Origin: Defluviitaleaceae bacterium
Lineage (GTDB): Bacteria; Bacillota; Clostridia; Lachnospirales; WQUN01
Direction of reading: 5' to 3'
Assembly: GCA_009777845.1 (NCBI GenBank)
Contig: WRLD01000030.1
Span: 1-37,212 of the forward strand
Length of the DNA stretch: 37,212 nt
The translations under genes and the position numbers were made by a program. Positions 32,088 to 37,212 of this stretch are shown in pieces. Numbering within the stretch: position 1 is the stretch's first letter; each line of letters begins with the position of its first letter. Under the pieces are notes generated by a model. That model ran no database searches, was not told where the DNA came from, and saw only the letters and a program-made list of their open reading frames with translations.

Positions 32088-34007
32088 TTACTCAAATTCA
32101 AGCAAGAGGGGGAGTATCGTCTGGCTGTTAAGCTGATTCTGCGCCGCACTGTCGCTGTAAACCAAAATTTCTATGCTCTCCTCGGCTGTAAAATTCCTAA
32201 ACGAGGTATCTATAGCCGACGCGAGCAAGTTAAATCCGTTATTGTTTACCGTCACAGGATAGTCAGGCGACGTAGTTATATTCCCTGCGGAATCATACTT
32301 TTTCAGCACAATATATAACTGCCGATTGATACTTACCTTAAAATTATCATTGATGTTGATTGCATCATAGCCATACACTCCATTGTCATACTCTAGCCCC
32401 ACAACGGACGTTTTAATATCGTGAGGGAGCGGAGGAACGGTAAGCTCTATGAAAGCGGACGGCGGAGAGCTAAGGTCTTTTGCCACACGGAGGTACAGCT
32501 TATCGCCCGGATTAGGCGTACCCATTAGCTCGCCATAAAATTCCGCAATAAACCAGCCCATTGGGTAAAATTCTGGATTAAGCGAAAAATCGTATACATA
32601 ATCAAGCTCAAAGCCCCAAACAACAAGCCCTAGGTCACTAATCCACTCCACCCACAAATCGGGGGCTTCGTCTAAAGGCGGGACTATGATTGTCTGAAAA
32701 GCAGAGCCCGACCACGGCGCGGCTATGTCAATCTGCGTTTCGTGTTCAACACTTAAATATGGATATAAATTAAGCGACGCGCTGGGAGATGTAGCATTAA
32801 ACGTATTCCAATCTCCTCCAGAATCGGGATTTACACGCACATAGTATGTGCCTGCGGAAGGGAAAGTGAGTTCATGGGTGGGCGCGGAATACTTAGCGTT
32901 AGGCACTTGTGCCGTTGGCGCGATTAACATCACGTAATCTGAGAAGTACGCATCATTGCTCGGGGCGAACTCTCGCACATAGATGGGGTCGCCAGGGCTT
33001 ATATAGGCGGTCAAGTCGAAGTAGTCGTATGCGCTTGTGTGTGCTGCGGAGATATAGCCTAAAAAGTCATTGCCAGAAAAATCTGTACTGTAGGACAGTG
33101 CATAAACATGATTTGCCTTTAGCCCATCAAGGAATATATATCCGTATTCCCACGTTAGATACAGATGAGTTGGCGCTTTTGGCACGGCGGGGATAATAAA
33201 ACCTACTTGTTCTGACTGCGGATTTCGGTATCTTATCCTCACGGTTGTTGTTCTGCTTGTGCTTAGGTACGAGGATAAATTTATCGGCTGACTCGTTCCT
33301 GTAAACCACGAGGACCAGCTTGTTGTAAATACGCTGTATTCCATGGCAGAGGTTATACCGCTGACTGTTTGGGTTAGGTCATCGTATGAAATGCCTGTAA
33401 GTGAGGGTGCTGGCGGTAATGGTACGCCCGTCCAGTTTATAAAAAAATTAACCTCAGAATCAACTAGGCGTTGCTGACCCGCTACTGTATTCCAACGAAC
33501 AAGTTTAATTGTTACCCTTTCGTTATTTATCCGCTGAAAATGACTTGTGCTAATGGCGACATATTTACCCCTAGCCCTAATAGCGTTAAAAGACGGCGGC
33601 GTATATAGCTCAAAATCTCCCTGCTGTAGCGAACCGATATTGGCGGACATTCCCCCTATTGAAAATGTTGTTGTTCCGCCAAAAAGCCAGCCTGTATTTG
33701 GGGCGGAAACTTGGTTGAACGTACCAAAGTCCCAATATAAGAAATTGATATATGTGGCATTGTATGGGACATTTATAATTATATCTGAATTGCTACCACT
33801 TGCCTGTATATTCGTCCAGTTGCTGTTACTCGGGTGGAAGTTGTTCCCCATGCTCGCAGTTGTATATTGGGCGGCACGAATACCAGAGACTACACGCAAT
33901 TCTGCTGTGGAGTTGTCGAAAAGACCGGGCGGCGGAGCAAATACCGAAACCTGCATAATCCCGACAAAAACTAGAAATAAAACCGTGCTAACGATATATT
34001 TTTTCAT
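32088..34007 (-). CDS. Secreted uncharacterised beta-rich protein
   Basis: The 639-residue protein has a clear signal peptide (MKKYIVSTVLFLVFVGIMQVSVFA). A long Ser/Thr/Tyr/aromatic-rich region of predicted beta structure follows, with repeated short modules around PPLDEAPDLWVEW and PPLPHDIKTSV. No known domain, sortase motif or membrane anchor was recognised. Its start codon overlaps the stop of the upstream gene (TAATG), so translation of the two is coupled. With that gene it forms an operon whose upstream region is the candidate invertible promoter segment. Confidence 0.8.
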   Translation of the reverse strand: MKKYIVSTVLFLVFVGIMQVSVFAPPPGLFDNSTAELRVVSGIRAAQYTTASMGNNFHPSNSNWTNIQASGSNSDIIINVPYNATYINFLYWDFGTFNQVSAPNTGWLFGGTTTFSIGGMSANIGSLQQGDFELYTPPSFNAIRARGKYVAISTSHFQRINNERVTIKLVRWNTVAGQQRLVDSEVNFFINWTGVPLPPAPSLTGISYDDLTQTVSGITSAMEYSVFTTSWSSWFTGTSQPINLSSYLSTSRTTTVRIRYRNPQSEQVGFIIPAVPKAPTHLYLTWEYGYIFLDGLKANHVYALSYSTDFSGNDFLGYISAAHTSAYDYFDLTAYISPGDPIYVREFAPSNDAYFSDYVMLIAPTAQVPNAKYSAPTHELTFPSAGTYYVRVNPDSGGDWNTFNATSPSASLNLYPYLSVEHETQIDIAAPWSGSAFQTIIVPPLDEAPDLWVEWISDLGLVVWGFELDYVYDFSLNPEFYPMGWFIAEFYGELMGTPNPGDKLYLRVAKDLSSPPSAFIELTVPPLPHDIKTSVVGLEYDNGVYGYDAININDNFKVSINRQLYIVLKKYDSAGNITTSPDYPVTVNNNGFNLLASAIDTSFRNFTAEESIEILVYSDSAAQNQLNSQTILPLLLEFE

Positions 34008-35023
34008 TATTCTTCACTCCCATCTGTAATTCCCATAATTTCAGCAATTGTACGATTTCTGCTTTTTACAAAATCTTCAAAGTCTGTAAAAAATGACACA
34101 TCTATGTCCATTTCTCTGTCTGTACGAGGCCCTCTATTGGTAAATTCAATTCCTGTGCCATCTCTCCCCTGCCCAGGCAGAATGTTCATTGACCAGTCCC
34201 TCATAGGCGGTATGGGAAGATAGGTGACATTAGAAGCGACATCTGCTTCGTCGGCAAAGGAATTGACACTTGGCTGTTGTTCCGTTTCTTCGCCGCTAAA
34301 GCCCGATACCCCCATATCGGTATCATGCCAAGAAGCAAATACGGCGACCTCAATTTCGCCGCTTTCCAAGGCGTAGAAGTGAGGGACGTTGACTAGCCCT
34401 GTGTGAGCAGGGTCGGGATTGGGTGAATTGTCAATGTATGTGAACGCAACCCAACCCTGCTCGGGCTCGTGCCAAGAGAGCGGCGTAACCGCTGTGTTAT
34501 CTGTCATTTCGATAAACATTATTTTTTCCGGCTCAAAATTGAGAGTAACGCTCGTGAGGGGCGGCATACCCTCTACGGTAAGCGGAATAGTGTAATAATT
34601 ACCGCTCATAACGCTTATGCTCTTTATTTCCAATACTCCAAGCGTGGCCTTTGCCCGATTTATGGCGGCGTTTAGCGCATCGTGGGCTGCCTGCGGAGCC
34701 CAGTATACAGTGTTAGGGATTGTGCTTCCGCTCTCACTAACAACCGTATTATCCCGCAATTCCTCGGCTGCGTCGATTTTACTTTTGAGGGAAATCCGCG
34801 CTTGGATAAAATCCTCATCAAAAAGCGAGGCGTTTTGCAGGGCGGCTATCGCTGAAGAAAAATCCACTGCGTTTAGCCTAACTGGGGCATTTGTTGCCGA
34901 CCACAAAAATACAAACGCAAATAACAGGAACACTGAGCAAGCCATAGCTATAACAGCGATTGCTGTTCTTTCTACTTTTGCGGCTAGTGCCTGTAGTTCT
35001 TGCTTTCTCTTTTTCTTTCTCAT
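34007..35023 (-). CDS. Membrane-anchored extracellular protein with cohesin-like region
   Basis: From the ATG at 35021-35023 (GAGGT ribosome binding site) the 338-residue protein has a basic N-terminus (MRKKKRKQ). One membrane segment follows (AIAVIAMACSVFLLFAFVFLW), then a helical FIVAR-like stretch (residues ~55-125) and a cohesin-like beta domain (~135-235: YYTIPLTVEGMPPLTSVTLNFEPEKIMF). The tail is acidic and Ser-rich. A surface-exposed role is likely. It is the first gene after the 35047-35299 inverted-repeat segment and would be switched on by inversion. The longer open frame runs back into the inverted repeat and is not used here. Confidence 0.75.
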   Translation of the reverse strand: MRKKKRKQELQALAAKVERTAIAVIAMACSVFLLFAFVFLWSATNAPVRLNAVDFSSAIAALQNASLFDEDFIQARISLKSKIDAAEELRDNTVVSESGSTIPNTVYWAPQAAHDALNAAINRAKATLGVLEIKSISVMSGNYYTIPLTVEGMPPLTSVTLNFEPEKIMFIEMTDNTAVTPLSWHEPEQGWVAFTYIDNSPNPDPAHTGLVNVPHFYALESGEIEVAVFASWHDTDMGVSGFSGEETEQQPSVNSFADEADVASNVTYLPIPPMRDWSMNILPGQGRDGTGIEFTNRGPRTDREMDIDVSFFTDFEDFVKSRNRTIAEIMGITDGSEE

Positions 35024-35129
35024 TACCTTGACCTCTTTTCTAGTGATTTTCTTGGAAAGAAAAGTAGAGGTTTCTTTCCAAGCGTTATATCCTAGCAAAT
35101 TACCATCAATTTCCTGTTTTCGGTGATGC

Positions 35130-35158
35130 TTGCCAACAAAATGGAAAAATTATATAAT
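35130..35158 (+). promoter_or_regulatory. Sigma-A promoter inside the invertible segment (currently pointing right)
   Basis: TTGCCA (35130-35135), a 17-base spacer and a perfect TATAAT (35153-35158). No gene on the plus strand follows it before 36097. This makes sense only if the segment can be turned round or if it produces an antisense RNA to the recombinase. Confidence 0.75.
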
Positions 35159-35221
35159 CCTGCAATGAATAAATTCATTGAGTTTTGGGCATTATAAGAG
35201 GTTTTGGTATTTTTTGTTTGG

Positions 35222-35247
35222 AGTGACATGGTAGCCGTCCATATATT
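35222..35247 (+). promoter_or_regulatory. Shared 16-bp motif with -10-like element, copy inside the invertible segment
   Basis: AGTGACATGGTAGCCG (35222-35237) is followed 4 bases later by TATATT. The identical 16-mer occurs on the minus strand at 35971-35986, followed by TATAAT upstream of the recombinase gene. The pairing suggests one regulator or sigma factor reads both. Confidence 0.55.
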
Positions 35248-35303
35248 TACAATGGATTATTCTGGTGGAAAGAAACCTCTACTTTTCTTTCCAAGAAAAA
35301 GCC

Positions 35304-35912
35304 CTATTCTTCCGTTGTTTCTTCCCTTACCCACGCCATAAACGTGGTATGGCTTACGCCTAATTCACGCCCTGCTTCCCGAGATGTAATATCGCCACGC
35401 TTCCATTGCCCGCACAGCTCATAAAACATTTTTGGGCGTTCCTTCGGTGGTCTGCCGAATTTTACGCCGCGTACCTTCGCCGCCGCAATGCCCGCTTCCT
35501 GTCTAGCGTGCAGTGTGCGAAGCTCATTTTCCGCTACATATGAAAGTATTTGCAAAACCAAATCCGCAACGAACGAGGCGGTAAAATCCCTCCCTTTTTT
35601 TCGTGTGTCCAAAAGCTCCATGTCCAGAATTACGATGTCTGCGCCGATTTCGTTCGTGATATGCCGCCAAGCGTCAACCACGGAAAAATAATCCCGCCCC
35701 AACCTATCGAGCGAATTTAGCACCAAAACATCGCCGTGCTTTAGCTTTGCGACCATAGCTTGGTACGCAGGACGTTGAAAACTCTTGCCCGTCATCATCT
35801 CGACTACGAGATTTTCTTCAGGCACTCCGAATTGCCGCATTGCGATAAGCTGCCTGTCTAAATTTTGGTTGCAACTACTTACACGGCAATACCCAATTAG
35901 CCGTACATTCAT
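35304..35912 (-). CDS. Serine recombinase, probable DNA invertase of the adjacent switch
   Basis: The 202-residue protein has the resolvase catalytic domain with Ser12 in IGYCRVSSCNQN, MTGKSFQRPAY, LDRLGRDYFSV and AENELRTLHARQEAGIAAAKVRG. A C-terminal helix-turn-helix follows (EAGRELGVSHTTFMAWVREE). Size and order match Hin/Gin-type invertases. Its stop codon lies 4 bp from a 34-bp inverted repeat that flanks a promoter, the typical invertase arrangement. It is homologous to the recombinase at 16059-16661. The ATG follows GGAGG, and its promoter probably uses TATAAT at 35961-35966 downstream of the shared 16-bp motif. Confidence 0.92.
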   Translation of the reverse strand: MNVRLIGYCRVSSCNQNLDRQLIAMRQFGVPEENLVVEMMTGKSFQRPAYQAMVAKLKHGDVLVLNSLDRLGRDYFSVVDAWRHITNEIGADIVILDMELLDTRKKGRDFTASFVADLVLQILSYVAENELRTLHARQEAGIAAAKVRGVKFGRPPKERPKMFYELCGQWKRGDITSREAGRELGVSHTTFMAWVREETTEE

Positions 35913-35960
35913 TCATACCGCCTCCTCAGAATTATTTGCCTAAAGCCTCTAAGCATCTAA

Positions 35961-35986
35961 TTATAGAAAGCGGCTACCATGTCACT
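35961..35986 (-). promoter_or_regulatory. Probable invertase promoter with shared 16-bp motif
   Basis: On the minus strand AGTGACATGGTAGCCG (35971-35986) is followed by CTTTC and TATAAT just ahead of the invertase gene. No standard -35 box is seen, so the motif probably replaces it as an activator or alternative-sigma site. Confidence 0.55.
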
Positions 35987-36027
35987 TTTGTAAAAATATG
36001 TTTTGGGGCGTGTTATTCCACGGGCAT

Positions 36028-36063
36028 TTTAACTTAATTTACGTTAAATAACAATAACTTGTT
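36028..36063. promoter_or_regulatory. Candidate operators upstream of the XRE regulator
   Basis: TTTAAC/GTTAAA (36028-36048, 9-base gap) and AACAA/TTGTT (36050-36063, 4-base gap) are two short dyads ahead of a TATAAT at about 36074. XRE-family repressors often bind such dyads near their own gene. This is suggestive only. Confidence 0.35.
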
Positions 36064-36096
36064 TTAAGCTATTTATAATTCCACTTAGGTGGTTAT

Positions 36097-36336
36097 ATGA
36101 TTTATAAAAGACTTAGGGATTTACGCACAGATAAAGATTTGAACCAAACACAAATGGGTAAAATACTAGGCATGTCACAAACAGGCTATTCTCAATACGA
36201 AATCGGGAAAAATGATGTCCCGTCTGAAATATTGAGAAAATTGGCGATATACCACAATACAAGCGTAGATTATTTGCTAGAATTAACAGACCAAAGAGAG
36301 CCGTACCCTAAATCAAAGAAGCGAAAGTTGGATTAA
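36097..36336 (+). CDS. XRE-family helix-turn-helix regulator
   Basis: The 79-residue protein is a single HTH_3 domain: RLRDLRTDKDLNQTQMGKILGMSQTGYSQYEIGKNDVPSEILRKLA, followed by a short basic tail. These small cytoplasmic DNA-binding proteins act as repressors or activators. It is divergent from the invertase gene, with 184 bp between them, and is a reasonable candidate to regulate it. The ATG follows AGGTGG. Confidence 0.88.
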   Translation: MIYKRLRDLRTDKDLNQTQMGKILGMSQTGYSQYEIGKNDVPSEILRKLAIYHNTSVDYLLELTDQREPYPKSKKRKLD

Positions 36337-36340
36337 GGGT

Positions 36341-37212
36341 TTATGGGAATACACAGCGGACAGTAAATCCGCTGCCCTTAGCGAAGTTGTGCGTGCCGGG
36401 CATGACACCGGTGTTGCTCACGTACGTGTACCAAGCGAGGGTGTTCGAGAAGAGAGAGGATGCCCACCAGAACGCAAACGTGGACTGATTGAGGAGATTG
36501 CTCGCCGTAGTGCTGACGTGGCCGGCTGCAACTGTACCAAAAGCACCGCCACCAAGTTGGATACCGCTCGTACCCACAGATGTACCAGCCGGTTGCCAAT
36601 AACCCATGAACCCAGCACCTGCCGTGGCATTAGCTGCCGACAAGGCACCCGTGTTGAAGCTGCCGTTTAGTATTGCCCATTCGTTATTGGTGTCACTGTT
36701 GCTGGCTGGACCACCAACTCTACCTACTGGTATTCTCCAACCAGTTGGGCAGATTGAAGTACCGCCTGAGCCAAGAGACTCGCCGCCTACACCACCAGGC
36801 TTTCCTACCACACCAACATCTGCCATGCCGGTACCTGTGGTGGTATTAGAAACCGCTGTACAGGTAGGAGTAGTACCTGTATCTAGGCCTAACGCTGCAC
36901 AAAAGTTGTAGAGGAGTTGGTCGCCACAGATTGATGCCATCACTCCCGTACCAGTAGAAGTAGACGTACAAGTTGTACCGCTGCCTAGTGTTAAGCCAGC
37001 GTTCGAGTTATTAGCAAAGCGTCGGGTACTGTTGCCTGCGCCGGAAGGGTTGTCCCAATCAGCGCTTGTTGTCACTTCGCGCAGACCGCCAACACCAGTT
37101 GTATTGCTCGGCACAGCATCACCAAAAGTATTATCACCGCCGCCTACGTAAGCTAGGTTATCCATCATCCAGCACTTGTTGTCGGGCATTTTGCGTACCC
37201 TATAAACCTCAT
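36341..37212 (-). CDS. FISUMP-domain protein (partial, N-terminus outside window)
   Basis: The frame is open to the window edge, entering as VYRVRKMPDNKCWMMDNLAY, so the ATG at 37189 is internal. It also has GGTSICPTGWRIPVG and ends GSGFTVRCVFP. These are the landmarks of the Fibrobacter succinogenes major paralogous domain, a domain of exported proteins of unknown function. The middle is Gly/Thr/Ser/Ala-rich. Base composition is clearly more GC-rich than the preceding 1 kb. Only 4 bases separate its stop from the convergent XRE gene. Foreign origin or an assembly join are both possible. Confidence 0.75.
   Translation of the reverse strand, partial: EVYRVRKMPDNKCWMMDNLAYVGGGDNTFGDAVPSNTTGVGGLREVTTSADWDNPSGAGNSTRRFANNSNAGLTLGSGTTCTSTSTGTGVMASICGDQLLYNFCAALGLDTGTTPTCTAVSNTTTGTGMADVGVVGKPGGVGGESLGSGGTSICPTGWRIPVGRVGGPASNSDTNNEWAILNGSFNTGALSAANATAGAGFMGYWQPAGTSVGTSGIQLGGGAFGTVAAGHVSTTASNLLNQSTFAFWWASSLFSNTLAWYTYVSNTGVMPGTHNFAKGSGFTVRCVFP

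Larger units (their letters stand above)
35047..35299. other. Predicted invertible promoter segment (serine invertase switch)
   Basis: A perfect 34-bp inverted repeat lies at 35047-35080 and 35266-35299. Each copy contains TTGGAAAGAAA and TTTCTTTCCAA arms around AGTAGAGG, the dyad format of serine invertase crossover sites. The 185-bp interior carries a sigma-A promoter pointing right, away from the operon that starts at 35023. A serine recombinase gene ends 4 bp beyond the right repeat. Inversion would place the promoter ~160 bases upstream of the operon, in the correct direction. The present copy appears to be in the OFF state. Confidence 0.82.

Noticed and set aside
33127..33309. Small minus-strand frame within the secreted beta-rich protein gene
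   Set aside because: It is an alternative-frame shadow with no start signal.

Overview
The window looks like chromosomal DNA from an endospore-forming, anaerobic Clostridia-type Firmicute. The left edge carries the 5' two thirds of spoIIR, a SpoIID-like gene sits in the middle, ribosome binding sites are Gram-positive (GGAGG type), and the mobile genes belong to Firmicute families (TnpX/TnpW, MobA/MobL, AbiEii, DUF3991-Toprim). I cannot name the genus. No rRNA, tRNA or CRISPR array was seen.

Layout. 1-9.0 kb is host DNA: spoIIR (partial), a DUF1576 membrane protein, a tandem-repeat spacer, a type I toxin-antitoxin locus (34-residue membrane peptide plus antisense RNA), then a glucuronate-catabolism pair, uxuB and uxuA. 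These two are separated by palindromic CGGATT repeats and an NTF2-like gene flanked by two near-identical ~225-bp repeats. A membrane-anchored TPR protein follows. At 9.05-21.09 kb a SpoIID-like gene with three peptidoglycan-binding domains is split by a 10,153-bp integrative mobilizable element (9827-19979). Removing the element restores the reading frame exactly. The element has a large serine recombinase, a Toprim primase-like protein, a VirD4-type coupling protein, a MOBQ relaxase with a recognisable oriT, an AbiE-like pair and a small serine recombinase. At 21.1-25.9 kb lies a second mobile module (TnpX, TnpW-like, FtsK-like translocase, tyrosine recombinase), starting 21 bp after the split gene ends.

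26.0-36.3 kb is a surface-protein island. Two operons of exported proteins (stalk-domain, GLUG, lectin and amidase-like modules; and two membrane-anchored or secreted proteins) each sit next to a short DNA segment bounded by inverted repeats and a dedicated recombinase gene. The clearest is 35047-35299: perfect 34-bp inverted repeats, a good sigma-A promoter inside that currently points away from the operon, and a serine invertase gene 4 bp outside the repeat. The same arrangement recurs inside the mobilizable element at 15852-16052. A tyrosine-recombinase version is at 30040-30214. The best reading is a cluster of phase-variable promoter switches controlling secreted proteins and element genes.

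The right edge (36341-37212) holds part of a FISUMP-domain gene whose base composition differs from its neighbours. It may be a transferred gene or an assembly join.
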